DNA of 64,000 nucleotides from contig NC_088200.1 of NCBI RefSeq assembly GCF_028769735.1, positions 74,689,678 to 74,753,677 on the forward strand, read 5' to 3'. Of this stretch, positions 11,012 through 24,171 are shown one piece after another (positions within the stretch are counted from its first letter, which is position 1; each line of letters begins with the position of its first letter). Below the pieces are notes generated by a model, which searched no databases, was not told where the DNA came from, and saw nothing but the letters and a program-made list of their open reading frames with translations. A program made the position numbers and the translations under genes. The stretch comes from Zonotrichia leucophrys gambelii (Eukaryota > Chordata > Aves > Passeriformes > Passerellidae).

Positions 11012-11812
11012 ACTGTGGGGTGGTATCTGTGGGTTTGGGGGGTCTGGGGAGAGGGGTACAAGGGGCCTGGGGGGAGGTTTGGGGGTGTCTGGGGGGGCTA
11101 AAGGGGAATTATCATGGGTTTAAGGAAGGTCTGGGATGTTAACAGAGCTGTTGGGAGGATTATCATGGCTTGGGGGAGGTCTGGGGGGCTGTGGTGGTTT
11201 TGGGGTAGCTGTAGGGGGATTTCATGGGTTTATGGGGGTCTAGGGGCACAAGGGGACGGGGGGTGCTCTGGGATATAATGGATTTGGGGCGCTGTGGAGG
11301 GATATACAGGGATTATGGGGGTGTTTGGGGAGGTCTGGGGAGGCCAAAGGGGGTAATGGGGTTTATCATGGATTTGTGGCGGTCTGGGAGGGTCTGGGGG
11401 GGTCTCTCAGGGAGTTATGGGGGCTCTGGCAGTTCTATGGGGGATTTTGGGAGTGCAGAGGAGTTGTGGGGCTCTGGGCTGTTAGAGATTTGGAGGGGCT
11501 CTAGAGAGGTCTGGGGGTGCTATAGGGGGCTCTGGGGGTTCTACAGGGACAAGAGGGTTAATGGAGAGGTAAAATGGATTGGGGGGCTCTGGGGGAGTTG
11601 GGAGGAGGTTCTGGAGAGTTGTCATGGGTCTGGGGGGCTCAGGAGGAGCTTGTGGGGCTGTGAGGGCATATCATGAATTTGGGGCACCTCTGGGGGTCTC
11701 GGGGGCTATAGGGCAGATATGGATTTGGGACGATTTGGGGAGCTACAGGGGGGATTATCATGGGTTGAGGTGGTCTTTGGGAGCTGTAAAGGGGTTATGA
11801 TGTGGCTCTGGG
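11012..11812 (+). repeat. G-rich degenerate minisatellite, about 0.8 kb
   Basis: The plus strand is built of variants of GGTCTGGGGGG, TATGGGGG, ATCATGGGTTTGGGG and GGGGCTCTGGGGG, with G-runs of 3-7 every 8-15 bases. Dozens of G-runs are closely spaced, so G-quadruplex folding is likely. The 150-codon Gly/Trp-rich frame is an artefact. Confidence 0.9.
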
Positions 11813-14800
11813 CTTCTGTACCTTAGAAAACATCCAATGGGCTATGGATATGGACCTACAGCAATGAAATTAAACTTTGTGTTGTCAGAGAGCATGCTGA
11901 CAACATGCTCAACACTAGTGTGAGTTTATGAACAGCAGATTGGAGCTTTCTTAGAAGTTTACTTGGGGAAAAAATGTTATTAAATCTCTCTTAAGCACAA
12001 GTGCATAGTGTGGTGATGGTCTCTCTGTGAACATTTCAAAGCCACTTGTAAAAATATGAGTTAAACGGGTGCAGAGACAAAGTAACCTGAAACAAGGGAT
12101 TATGCAGTTCTCCTTCAGGCCTCCCCTCCCGAGGAATTCTTATCGTTTTACTGCTCTGTAGCATTCCTAATAGAACAGTTGTGGCACTGGAGAAAATCCC
12201 TGCTTTAATGTCCTCACCAACAGAAGATCATGCCCTCTAACCATACATTTTTAATATACCTCTTTCTCCCATTTGTTAATGATAAGAATTTTCTTTACAT
12301 CAAAGAAAAGACCTGCTGCCTAAAATGAAGAGGTTAGCATAAATATCTAAATATTTATGCTAACTTCTAAAATATCACCTCTATGCTAGATTTCACCAAA
12401 TACTCTATTAAATAAGTTTATTTATAACATTCATGCTTTTGTTTATCATTATTTGGACAAGGCCAAGGACTTTTTTTCCTTGTCTTGAATTACAGAGTCC
12501 AGGAATTTACCAGAACCTCCAAAAGTCTTAACAGCAGTTAAATTAGAGGTATCGTCAAATCTAGTTTTGTTTGTGTTTGGTGGTTCTTTTCCCCATAACA
12601 TCTGTGCATTTTTTCAGGTGAAGTTTGAAACCTGCAGCATGCTGCATAATCACTGCATATCTCAAGCAAGATGATCCTTTGAATGTGGCTGGAACACTTT
12701 CCTGACCCTGAAACTGCTGACAATTTCCACTGCAGAAGTGTGTGCAGAAACGGGATTTGTTGGGCTCCAAACCGTGTCAGTAGAATTCCAACACCAGGTT
12801 CTTGCAGTTTCAATCCTCTTGTCCCTCCCCACCAAAACTTACCTCAGAATTTCTTACTTTTAGTCCATGATTCCCAAAAGCACTGGCCCCACTTGACCAA
12901 ATTTACCCTGGCACAAGGGTTCACTCAAGTATTTTCCTACAACACAGTTATACCACACGGGAAGATTCCAGGCAGGGCAGGGGGGAGAGGTTATCCAAAC
13001 CACTTCCAATCCCCAGCCCCAGCCATTGTGCAGCACTTTCACCGGGTAAATAATACAGCAGGAGTCAAGGGAAGTCAGGAAGAGAAGAGCCTGAGAGCAG
13101 TCTGTCGCCGAAATTTGAATGATTTATTTAATAACACTGTGAAATAGCACGCTTCAGCTTCAGCAGCTCATCAGCGCCAGCTCCCCTGATCCGTGCGCGG
13201 CACTGACAGCTCCTTACCATAACAATGGGATCCACGGGCCAAACTCACCTGAAGGCTCTGCAGAAGTCAGGGAGGCTTTCAGCCAGAATTCATCCAGCCC
13301 AACAATCACTCTGCATTATCCGGGCTAGTGCTGGGGCTGCCACACCTGAGGAATGACAAACCCGGGTGGGTCCTGTAAGATTCAGACTAAAACACGCTGA
13401 AGAGACAGATTCCTCTCCCCGGGAATTTCCACAGAAACAGCGAAATTCGAGAAACAAAGCCAAAATAGGATGTAAAATTAAACGGTGGGTCCCTGGTGTA
13501 CGATGTATACATTTGTACGTGATTTTTAGAGGCCATAGAGGTGGTTGCTCTGCGTGTAAGACTAGTGGAATGTGCCCCCGAGCACCAATTTCAAAGGAGA
13601 CCCACCCAGCAGCAGCATCGCTTTCCCAGCCATGGTTGTTTTGTCTTCCCTCCTGACAGTTTACCCAAATCCAGGTCATTTTCTGGCTAATCCCTTTTAT
13701 CCCAACTCTTGGTAACTTTTCCTGTCCCCTCACCTGCCCAGCCAAACCATGTGGCTTTAGGGATAGGCGTATTTCGTTCATGTAAAAATAATATATCCGT
13801 GTGTTTGCAACAACACCTACAAATGTTGTCTGTCTGGTAAATTATCTTGCCTTTTCCAGGAAAATGCTTACACACTGAGGTGGCTAAAAGCACCTTGGGA
13901 GATGACAGCTCGTTGTGGGTTTCCAGAAGCCAAGGAACAGCTCCTCTATCCTGTTTTATCAGCTGGGAAATTGCTGGGGGATAATGGTGAAGCTGGTGTC
14001 GCCCATTTTCGGCTCTCACCTTCTTCCATCTCTGCCCCTGCTCTCTCCACTGCCTTTCGCAGGTCACTGGCTCCTTGCTGCTATTTCCACCCACCCGTGG
14101 AATGAGGATGAGGAGGATAATGGAAGAGGTGTTTTGAAGATCAATTCAATAGTACTTAAGGCCCTTTCAGATGCTCAAGTGAGAGCACGGGTGTATAGAA
14201 AATCAAAGTATAATTACTATGAAAATGTACAGTATTGTTCAGAGTAAAAGGGAAGGGAAGGCAGTATGATGAGATAATCAGACCACTGTAACTGAAGGAT
14301 TTTGAGACATGATATTAAGTAAGTGAAAAGAAACATTTTTAATTGAGCTTAGGGAGTGTATTTCTAGCAAGAAATGTTCATTTCCTTCATTTATTTTAAT
14401 CTTAACCTTTCAGTTTGGGCAAGCCTCTAAGACCAACAAGTACAACCTTTAGGTTAGCCCCACATGTTCACCACTAAACTGTGTTCTGAGGTGCCACAAT
14501 GTTGGTGTCTGAAGGAGCTATGGCAGTGTGGTGGGGAATGGGAAGCTGTAAAATGGTGTTTTAAGGGCTCAAGCCTGTAACCATATTCACCATACCAGTA
14601 AATACAACATTAACAAGTCTAGATTTAGGTCCGTACTGTTTTGTTATTACTGGTTATATTACCAGATAACAGCTTACCAGGGATAATGTAAGTTTGTTAT
14701 AGTTGTGAGTCTTTTCTTAAGAACCGCGTCATCAAAAAGCCCCTGAAGATTTACCAGGTTTGCATTTATTAGAGATGAAAGGTCCAAAGTGACCACATTG

Positions 14801-15699
14801 CCCTCAATTCCCTTGGTTCCTTCTGAGGAGCCATTGTTACTTCAGCAACCGGTATTCCTTTTCAGAGGACATGATGGGGAGCACTTCCAGCTGAATCCAG
14901 AAAAGGCTGAAGGGGAGGCATTTATAAATCTCACGTTGCCACAAATCACATCAACTGTAACTGTTCTGTATGTGATGTAAAGTCAGACACAAACGAGGTA
15001 CAACACTCAGAGAGTGGGGACTCCTGTTACCCTACATTTCATTTATTGAACTCTGTCTGCTTGTTTGGATTCCACAGTATCATGAACATTCCAGCAGCAG
15101 CCCTCTTGTTGGGGTTTCTATTTATAGCATTCTCTCTCTTCACTGGATGCCCCTCCATCTTACTGCCATAGAGGCATTAATTAGGGTCTTAAAGCAGAAT
15201 TCATATATCTTTAATAATTTAATCTATATACAAAATGTAGTCAATATTCTTGCAAAATAAAATATCTTTTTTTATATATATAACTCTTTGCTATGCTGTG
15301 AAAGAGGGTGCATTTCTAAACATTCCTCTTTCACATTTTCTCCTGTTTTTCTCTTATGTATTTGGGGGCTAACAGGCACCATCTCCACAAATTCCAGATT
15401 TCACACATGCACATATTTAGCCATAAGGCAATTCTGAACTTTCAAAATTAAGCATACAGCTATTCCCTGTAGGATACAAGATTTCTTTTGCATTCTAAAT
15501 AATTTCTGCCTTCATAGCAGAACTACTTAGCTCTGTGTAGACTCAGGCTTTGGCACTGAATTGGAGAGACAGGTTTGAAGGAGGGACTCTTGGATGGAGA
15601 AGGACCTGGCTGGATGGCTGCATCCAAAAAGTTACAGGAAATCACTCAGCATCTAAGTGGGAACCGGTAACCAGTGGCACAATAAATTAATATCAGCAC
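11813..15699. other. Unique non-coding DNA, 3.9 kb
   Basis: Mixed-composition unique sequence. Open frames up to 163 codons (minus, 13290-13781) show no recognisable domain. The segment around 13130-13260 is locally richer in CpG. No exon or RNA gene recognised. Confidence 0.5.
12329..12368. other. AT-rich hairpin, 14-18 bp stem
   Basis: GTTAGCATAAATAT at 12333-12346 pairs perfectly with ATATTTATGCTAAC at 12351-12364 across a CTAA loop. Four further flanking pairs, one of them G-T, extend the stem to 18 bp. The loop is too short for a typical microRNA precursor. Confidence 0.8.
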
Positions 15700-15991
15700 C
15701 TAAAAGGGAGATGAAGAAGGAATTTGGGTGAGGACCTGGAAGGACAGGACATGGGGAATGGCTTCCCACTGCCAGAGGGCAGGGTTAGATGGGATATTGA
15801 GAAGGAATTGGGAACAATTGGGAATTAGGAATTGTTCTGTGGGGGTGTGACACCCTGGCACAGGTGCCCAGAGCAGCTGAGGCTGCCCCTGCATCCCTGG
15901 CAGTGCCCGAGGCCAGGCTGGACACTGGGACAGGGGAAGATGAACTTAAGGTCCCTCTAACCCAAACCAACCCGTGATTCCATGATTCTAC
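15700..15991 (+). mobile_element. CR1 LINE 3' end, sense on plus
   Basis: Landmarks run in sense order: AGAAGGAATTTGGGTGAGG, then GGCACAGGTGCCCAGAGCAG, CATCCCTGGCAGTGCC, GGCCAGGCTGGACACTGGG, a short AAGGTCCCTCTAACCCAAAC block, and the terminal GATTCCATGATTCTAC. It is 5' truncated and non-functional. Confidence 0.9.
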
Positions 15992-17660
15992 AACTCTAAA
16001 GGAAAAAACCAAAGCCCTGAAATATTCAGCAACCTTAATCCTGAGCACGCTGCCAGTGCAGCCCTCAGTGCAGCCCTCAGCGCTCTGGCTGGCGCCATTG
16101 GAAACAGCAGCAGTGGCACTACAGAGAAATATTTCTTCCTTCCCATCTCTTGCTGGGCATTAACTGAGGCACCAGTTAATAAACTCTCAGTTAATAAGTT
16201 CTCATTCTGCAGCACCCTACACCAGCTGTGCTCCTCACCAGCCCCTGGCTGCCTCCCTGCTCACAAGAGGCTCAGTAAGCTTAGGAAGGAAAACTCCAAG
16301 TGAGAAGGGGTTTGAATAACAGAGCTGAATATTTCTTTCCTCTGACTATTTGAGCTGTTTTTTCATTGTGGAAACTTTACTCCAAAATTACCTTTTTGGT
16401 GTGTGGGAATCAGACAGATAGCAATTTTGAGAATGTCTTGAGGGAGCAAGGTGATTTGAGTGATGAGACTCATAAGCCTTGTAATTACCGTAATTATGAG
16501 ACCATACCTCTACAGGTAAGAACTCATAAGTAAAAACATTAGCATGACCATTTAAGAAGCTCAGTAATTCATTCCAGGGCATGTGGTTACACTGCAATGC
16601 TTAACATAAACTTCATAACTCTGTTGGCACTTGGCCTTGCCTCTGGAGCATGGATCCATCCTCCAAGTGTGGGTCCCTTTGTCCCGTGCTGTTTGTGTGC
16701 AGTCTCTTTAATACAAGTCTACAGCATCAGCACTTACAGCTGGCCAGACCTTACCAAGTATTTCAGACATTGTTTGAGCTTTAAAAAGAAACAATTGAAA
16801 CACTGGAGTGTTCTGGCTCAGACAGATCTCACTCTGAGAAACCCATGTTCAAAAGCAACCCCAAAACCAGGACTTTTCTGTCCTACATGTGCTTTGCTCC
16901 AATCCTGCCCTGCTGCCTGATGGGATGGGTGAGCAGGAAAAGCTTGGCAATGTGAAGAAATGCCTCATTCTTGGCCACTCTGTGCTCCCTTTTTTTGTTT
17001 GTTTGCTTGTTTACTCAGCACTTCAGTGCCAGGTTAAATCTTCTGTCAGTGTGAGCAACGTCACAAACCCTCTCAGTGAGAGAAGGCTGGAAGGAAGCAG
17101 AAAGTCTCTCCCTGAGCAGACATGCCGAGGCAGAGAGTGCAAAAAACACAGGGCCATTAGACGGGATATTGTTAATATTCTTCAAAGTTTGTATCCATGA
17201 GCTATAGCATGAACTGCCAGCCACAAAGTGATGGTATCATATGGAAACTGCAGGCAATCCTTTTGATTGTATACAATATTTCTTGAAGGTGTGTGCAGGA
17301 CAAGTTTGTACGGATCAGAGCTTGTTTGGGTTTTTATTTATACTCATTTCCTTGGGTTTTATTTCATTGGGGAATACCTGCATTGTTCACCACTTGCATA
17401 TTCGATGCTAATAAGCATATTTTATCACCCAGTGGTTTTTCCATTTCGGTGCCACAATTTTGTTTGGACTTTGAGTCGTTCCAGTCACACAAAGTTACTA
17501 CTCTGTGCTAAAATCATTCTTAATATCAATCCATTTCAGTTACAGCTGAAATTCATTATTTATTCAAATTTTATCAATGAGGAGTCAGTACAATACTTGC
17601 AATCCAATTAAAACATGCTTGGAAAGTTAAAGAAAGCTGCAGTTTTCATCCAAAAAAAAA
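15992..17660. other. Unique non-coding DNA
   Basis: No recognisable exon. The 107-codon plus frame at 16597-16920 begins with a hydrophobic stretch, but it lacks coding-like codon use and resembles no family I know. Confidence 0.45.
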
Positions 17661-18025
17661 AAAAAAAAAATCACTGCATCTGTCCTCCCACAATCCACCA
17701 TACAAAGCAAAATCCGCCTCATAACCTTTGCATTTTCTCTGTCTTTGTTTTTCTGCTACCTTGCATTAAAAGGTTGCAATAGCTACTTTCCAGATAAGGT
17801 AAGAATTTGGGAGTTGAGATAAACACGTTTTTAAGCATTTTCTTTCTTCTGGTATATTTTGTTGTTGCTATTGTTGCTGTTAGATTCTTTGTTTGTTTTG
17901 TGGGGATTTTTTTGGATTGGTTTGGGCTTTTGGGTTGGTTTGGTTTGGGGTTTTGGGTTTTTTTGGTTTTTTTGGTTTCTTTGGTTTTTTTTATTTCTGG
18001 GGGGTTTTTTTGTCTGTTTGTTTAT
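17653..18025 (+). repeat. A-run, then T/G-rich low-complexity tract
   Basis: An 18-base A-run at about 17653-17670 is followed by ordinary sequence, then by a T/G-only stretch (17870-18020) of TTTGG, TTTTTTGG and TTGGG units. The Phe/Trp/Gly-rich frame here is an artefact. Confidence 0.8.
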
Positions 18026-20617
18026 ATGCAATAAAATAACTCCCCCAAAATTTTGCATTCCTTATCAGACCGTGAATATGTTTTGAAGGATATTTTTAAA
18101 AAATGTTTTGAGAACAGTGCGAACAAATTCTGGAAATTCTTTTTGGTTTTATTTTGACTGAACTTTTCTCTGGAGTCTTCACTCTGATTTTGGTTGTCCT
18201 ATTGAGGAGAAGTACCCTTTAGAATTTTAGAGAAAATATTAAGGGATTAAAATTATGTTTATTATTTCTTTGTTGCCATGAAATGGAAATTTTTCCAGGA
18301 TTTTAGGTGATCCTCCCTCTAGAAAAGGGGTCCTCTGAAGAGCATCATTTGTGTTAGCAAAGGTGTCAGTACTTTGTACATACTGTACATAAAATGTGTT
18401 CAATACTATTACATTTGCAAAGTCTAGTGCTCAAAAGCGTCAGAACAGAGAATCTAGCTTCAATTTGTTCATTTTACACATCAGCATTCTGGTGTGGTAA
18501 TTAGTGACTCGTCTGCATTGTGTTTGCCCACCTTTTTGAGGGCACAGATTGGATTAAACTCTTTTAATGAGCAGCCGTGTATTTTTTAATGCTCTTTTAC
18601 TCAGTCTCTAATCTGTTGCTGCTTTTCTTATTTAAACCCTGGTTGGAAGATAGAATTATTAAATTGATTTTAAGGGTGGGGAAGAATGCTTCCCACTCAT
18701 TCAGAGGAACCTTCACTGTGGGCAAGGGTGGTGCCAGGGATGGAGGGAGCATTTCCAGGGTCACTTTGGGGGCTGCTCTGTCCTCCCCAGCCTCTCTGAT
18801 TTCCCCACTGGCTATCCCCTCACCATTCCTCAAAACCCAAGGTTTTAGCTCCAGCACCTGCCAGCATCGCAGACTCGCTTTTCTGGTGTTGGCACAAAAA
18901 ATAAATGGGTTTGTTGCTGTGGTGGAATGTGGGTCCCTCAGGAGTCCCTGTCTTATTGCTGTCCTCCTCCTCCTCCATGTGCAAGGAAAAACTTCCTACC
19001 ATATCATAAGGATTTTTCCTGGCAGGAAAGGATCATTCTAACTCTTCCCTTTAAAAATAATTTTTAAAAATTCTCAAATTAACTGATTTATTCTTTTTTT
19101 TTTTTTTTTCCTTTTTCCTCTTCCTTATTTCTTCCTTCAGACAAAAGGAGAAGGTTGCCCAAGCATTTTCTTGCTCCAAATTCCTCTCACACCCTGCTTT
19201 GAAACACAGCAGCACGAGCTCTGCTCTGGTTCCGCTCCTTCCCCTCAACTCCCAGGAACCACTCAGCGCTCATTATACCCTGCTCAGTTAATTTCTTTAC
19301 AGGGAATACAACCTGCTGCTCCAGCACTGGCTGCAGGCCCCCACGCTCCCATTATTCCAGGTTACAAAAGTACATTTTTAGAATATTTTCCAAGATTAAT
19401 GCAGCCCTGGTGATGTTTCATCCAAAAGTAATGGCATCAAGACTTAGAAATGTAACATGCAGCAACCATTTCCCCCAAAACCAGAAAGTATAAAGGGCAC
19501 ACAAAACAGTATCTGGACATTGGAAACTGCGTGAGAATTTTTGTAAGAAACCCACAAAAATAAACTTGTTTGTTAGCCAAGATCCCTATTCTTCTCTTAT
19601 CAGACTCAACCCTGTGACTACAGATTTAATCTTTCTCATCAGCAAGCAAAAAGCTCTTATTTTTGGGGCATTTCTACTGAAAAGGTCACCGTGACATAAG
19701 GGCAGTCTGCACCAGGACTGTGCAGTCAATATCTGCTCTGCAACTTGGGTCTGCACCACTAGTGGGGTATAAATACAAACTCCAGAGCTCCTCTGCTGGC
19801 CAAATTCACATTTAGGAGAGCCACTGAGATGTTAAATCTACATTTCACATGCCTATGTGTTCTTATTGCACACACCGATGAATTAAGCCACATGTGAATG
19901 AATGGCCTATTATTTAAGTAATTTCCTAATATTGCACATTTTGCCACAAGAAGGGGAGATTTAAGATTTTGTCCACAGGGGTAACTGAAATACTGTGTCA
20001 TGACTCACGACAAGAAGATTGGTAGCCACTGTACCAATAAACAGGCTGCTGGCCAAACCAAAAATAATTCAAAAGATAATAACCATAAATGATCGCGCTA
20101 AAAAAATTTCAGCAATTGTTCCTTCTAGCCTAAGAAATTTCTCTAATAATTGGACAACACAATGCGACTTTTTGCAGAAAAAGAAGTACACATTGAGTAT
20201 TTATTGTAGTTTAATCCATTAGGCACTGCTTAACTGCTTATCAAGACCCCATTAATCTAGTTTTTAGCACCTTCATTTTCAAACCTAAATCTGTGTTTTA
20301 GGCAGCTATAAAACCAGCACACCCTCTCTGCACCATGCCTTCATTAGCACTCTGCTGCTGAGCATGTAAGAACACGACAGAGACACCAGAGACCAGATTC
20401 CAACTGCAGGCAAGGCACTCTTGGGTTAAAACTGGCATCAGCACCAACGTGAAATTGCTCCTGCACAGAATATCACAGAGGTGGTTATCAACTGCACCGG
20501 GGAAGAACAAAAACTTACCATGAAAACTTCAGGAAAACGTGAATTTTGGCTGCATTGGCCATGAAGGAATTTGCTTTCCCAACTGCTTACTCTTCCCCTC
20601 TTTTATTGGTTTTAAAA
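18026..20617. other. Unique non-coding DNA, 2.6 kb
   Basis: AT-rich unique sequence with a T-run at 19095-19110. No exon or repeat family recognised. Confidence 0.5.
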
Positions 20618-20682
20618 TGATTATTATTATTAGGAGTAGTAGTATTGCTTCATTGTTGTTGTTGTTGTTATTACTACTACTA

Positions 20683-20713
<31 letters not shown>

Positions 20714-20746
20714 TATTATTACTATTATTATTATTATTATTATTAA
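20618..20746 (+). repeat. Trinucleotide microsatellite (GTT)n-(TTA)n
   Basis: A short degenerate ATT/AGT lead-in, then six GTT units (20654-20670), then about 25 TTA/TAC units to 20746. It is open as poly-Leu on plus and poly-Asn on minus; both are artefacts. Confidence 0.95.
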
Positions 20747-21936
20747 CCCTGCACCCCTGAGATCTCTGGGACTTCTTCACCAGCTCCTGTGGAAGCAGCT
20801 GAGGGGTCCTACAAAGAAGCCTCGTGCTTACAGACTCTGAGAATTACAATTTTACCCAGATGCCACCCTCTTCATGGGTGGTAAATGCTGCATCTGGATT
20901 GAGAATATGCACAAGATGCACTTAGAATGCAGTTAAAATGGCAGTAATCTTTGTGTAAGTTATGAAGCACATTAAAGTTCTGACTAGATTTAGGACAACA
21001 CTCCTGCTCCACTGGATTTGTCTTTAGTCTCAGTGCAACATGTTCTCTACACTTGCATTGTTATTAAACTTGCATTAAACAACCCTGCAGGACATGCTTA
21101 CACATGTAATATTTGACATTATAGCTACATATAATATAATTTATACGCGATATATATTTTTATATAATATGTGTTGGTTCTGTATCTGGAAACTTGCCCT
21201 CCAATGTGGTTGCTGATGTCTCACCTGCACTCACAGCTGGCAAAGAAGCAAATGTTCAGCAAATTAGTACAGGAATTCCAACTAAATTTTCCCCCAACAC
21301 ACAATTGTTCTAAATATAAAGACAACAAAAAGAAAAGGAAAAAAAAGACAGAAAAAAGAAACACAGCTTAAGTACTAGCACAGTATTTTCCAGAAAGTTT
21401 ATAAGATTTTTCTTGAAAGGGTGGAGATTCCTGCTTTGTGCTCAGGCATCTCAACATTCCGGGATACATCAGTGAGCTTTCACAGGTACAGTCATGATTT
21501 TTTATTTAAAAACACCCATAACACAAGTTATTCACCAGCTGCAATCAAATTAAGTTCAGAGGAGCTCAAAAATATGCCTGATCACCTCAGAATAAGGAGG
21601 TTTGTAAGAACCTGAGGAGTCACAGACAGGTACTCCCACTCTACCTAAAGGGAAAGAATAATCTCTGCTAGTTTAAGATTAGCATCCTTCGATCAATCTA
21701 TGACATATGCACCAGAGATTTTTATTTTCCCTGTGGTTAGTGTACAGCATACAACTACAATTTCACTGTTTCATTCACCAGTTTGGTCAGGATGACTTGT
21801 TCACAGCCAGCGAGGCTGATCCTGCTGCTCTGAGCGCGCTGCTCAACCCACACGCTGGCTGTGCTGGGTGCCAGCCCTCAGAGCCCTCCTCCTACTCCTC
21901 CTCCTCACACACATCCCAGGGGCATCTTCACTCCAA
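20747..21936. other. Unique non-coding DNA
   Basis: AT-only patch at 21120-21172. No exon recognised. The 5' ends of the long plus frames entering the next repeat lie here, but they have no coding signature. Confidence 0.45.
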
Positions 21937-23028
21937 CATCCATCCATCCGTCCATCCATCCATCATCCATCCATCCATTATCCATCCATCATCCATCCAT
22001 CATCCATCCATCCATCATCCATCCATCATCCATCCATCCATCCATCCATCCATCATCCATCCATCATCCATCCATCCATCCATCCATCCATCCATCCATC
22101 CATCCATCATCCATCCATCCATCCATCCATCCATCCATCCATCCATCCATCATCCATCCATCCACTCCATCCATCATCCATCCATCATCCATTCATCCAT
22201 CCATCCATCATCCATCCATCCATCCCTCCCATCCATCCATCATCCATCCATCCATCATCCATCCAATCCCATCCCATCCATCCACCCATCATCCATCCAT
22301 CCATCCACCATCTATCCATCCATCCATCATCAATCACCATCATCCATCCATCCATCATCACATCCACATCCATCCATCCATCATCCATCCATTCATCATC
22401 AACCATCATCCATCCATCATCATCCTTCATCCATCATCCCTCCTCATCATCCAAACCATCCATCCATCCATCCATCCATCCATCATCTCCATCATCCATC
22501 CTTCCATCCATCATCCATCCATCCATCCATCCATCTCATCCATCCATCATCATCCCTCCATCATCCATCACCATCCATCCATCCATCCATCCATCCATCA
22601 CCATCCATCCATCCATCCATCCATCCATCCATCCCATATCCATCCATCCATCCATCCATCCATCATCCATCCATCCATCCATCCATCCATCCATCCATCC
22701 ATCCATCATCCATCCATCCCATCCATCCATCCATCATCCATCCATCCATCCATCCATCCATCCATCCATCCATCCATCCATCCATCATCCATCCATCCCT
22801 TCCATCCATCCATCCATCCATCCATCCATCCATCCATCCATCCATCCACCCATCCATCCATCCATCCAATCCATCCATCCATCCATCCATCCATCCATCC
22901 ATCATCATCCATCCATCCATCCATCATCCATCCATCCCCATCCATCCATCCATCCATCCATCCATCCATCCATCATCCATCCATCATCCATCCATCCGTC
23001 CATCCATCCATCCATCCATCCATCCATC
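21937..23028 (-). repeat. (ATCC)n tetranucleotide array, 1.1 kb, inverted copy
   Basis: CCAT/ATCC units on plus, hence GGAT on minus, with frequent CATCATCC slips and scattered variants (CATCACCATC, CCCATCC). The three plus frames are open as Ser-Ile-His-Pro repeats (up to 553 codons) only because the unit has no stop codon. It is inverted relative to 271-1162. The right edge joins directly to CpG-rich DNA. Confidence 0.97.
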
Positions 23029-23649
23029 CTCGGAGCTGCCATTCCCTGCTCGGGGCTGGAGCAGCAGCAGGAGCGGGACGCAGGGCGATGCTGGCAGCGG
23101 GCAGGGATCCCTTCCTGCATCCCTCTGAACCCAGCTAGGGGCTGGCACCATCGCCTCCATCCCCAGTGCTCCTGCTCTGCCTTCCTGCCCCTCCTCCTCT
23201 GCGCTGCGTCCGTCTGTCCGGCCGGCCGGGGGCTGCGCCTGGGGAATGTGCGTGCTGAGCCCTGCAAAGAGCTAATGCTCCTTCCACAAAGCCTTCCGAG
23301 GGCTCGGAGGGCACGGAGGACACGAAGCCAACAGGAAACCATCACCACCCCCGAAACCTCCCAAACCCTTCACTTTACATGGACGCAACTTGAGGTGCGG
23401 GCGGGGAGGGCAGCTCCGGCCTGCCCAGCGCTGCAGGTGTGGGCACACCTGCCCAAACACCCTGTGCCTCCCTGCTCCAGGGCACAAGGATGGGCATTTC
23501 TGGCACTTTTCATCCTCCCCAGCCTGTGAAACCCACCCCGACTGAAACCCACCCGGCCAGCCGACTGACAGTCCCTTTCCACGCGTTGTACCAAACCACC
23601 CAAAATTACCAGTGAACCAAACCCAGCGGGCAGAGCAGCGCAGGGAGCC

Positions 23650-23835
23650 GCGGGTACCGCACATCCCGAGCGGGCACGGCCGGGTGGTGCCCGGGCAGAC
23701 CCGGGGGGCTCGGGTACCGCACACCCACACTCGGGCACGGCCGGGTGGACCCGGGCAGACCCGGGGGGCTCGGGTACCGCACACCCACACTCGGGCACGG
23801 CCGGGTGGACCCGGGCAGGCTCGGGGGGCTCGGGG
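23650..23835 (+). repeat. 60-bp GC-rich minisatellite, about 3 copies
   Basis: Units starting CGGGTACCGCACACCCACAC recur at about 23651, 23710 and 23770. Each carries GGGCACGGCCGGGTGGACCC and CGGGCAGACCCGGGGGGCT. The first copy is the most diverged. As 60 is divisible by 3, minus frames read a 20-residue repeat, probably without meaning. Confidence 0.9.
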
Positions 23836-23877
23836 GGCCGGGCAGCGCCTGTGTCAGCACAAGGCGAGCGGGAGGAG

Positions 23878-23898
23878 CGGCGGCGGCGGCGGCGGCGG
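23878..23898 (+). repeat. (CGG)7 triplet run in the CpG island
   Basis: Seven uninterrupted CGG units, followed by GGAGGCGGCGCGGGCCCGG. Short; there is no sign of expansion. Confidence 0.9.
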
Positions 23899-24171
23899 GA
23901 GGCGGCGCGGGCCCGGAACAGCAAATGCTATTCAGCCCCAGCAGTTTCAAGCCGCCCATGCTGGGGAATTGCCGCGGCTGCCGCTGCCGCTGCCGCTGCT
24001 GCTGCGGGCGCACAGCGCGGCCCCGCCGCCGGGAGCGCGCACGGGGCCGCGCGCGGCACCCACCAGCCGGGAAGGGGACACGGTGCGGGGTCCCATTGAC
24101 ACCCCACTCCCCCCCCCCCAAAACTTCACCCCGCATTCGCCTGCCCCATGGCCGCGCTCTCTCAATATCGA

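Larger units (their letters stand above)
23029..24130. promoter_or_regulatory. CpG island, possible promoter
   Basis: High GC with dense CpG, strongest at 23640-24070, including a 60-bp minisatellite, a (CGG)7 run and GCCGCTGCCGCTGCC repeats. It fits a CpG-island promoter, but no coding exon or clear orientation is visible. The gene served is unknown. In the human order SSBP2 lies upstream of ATG10, but I did not find the SSBP2 start peptide here. Confidence 0.55.

Noticed and set aside
21707..23529. Three overlapping plus frames of 425-553 codons
   Set aside because: All are translations of the inverted (ATCC)n array in its three frames, running out into CpG-rich DNA.
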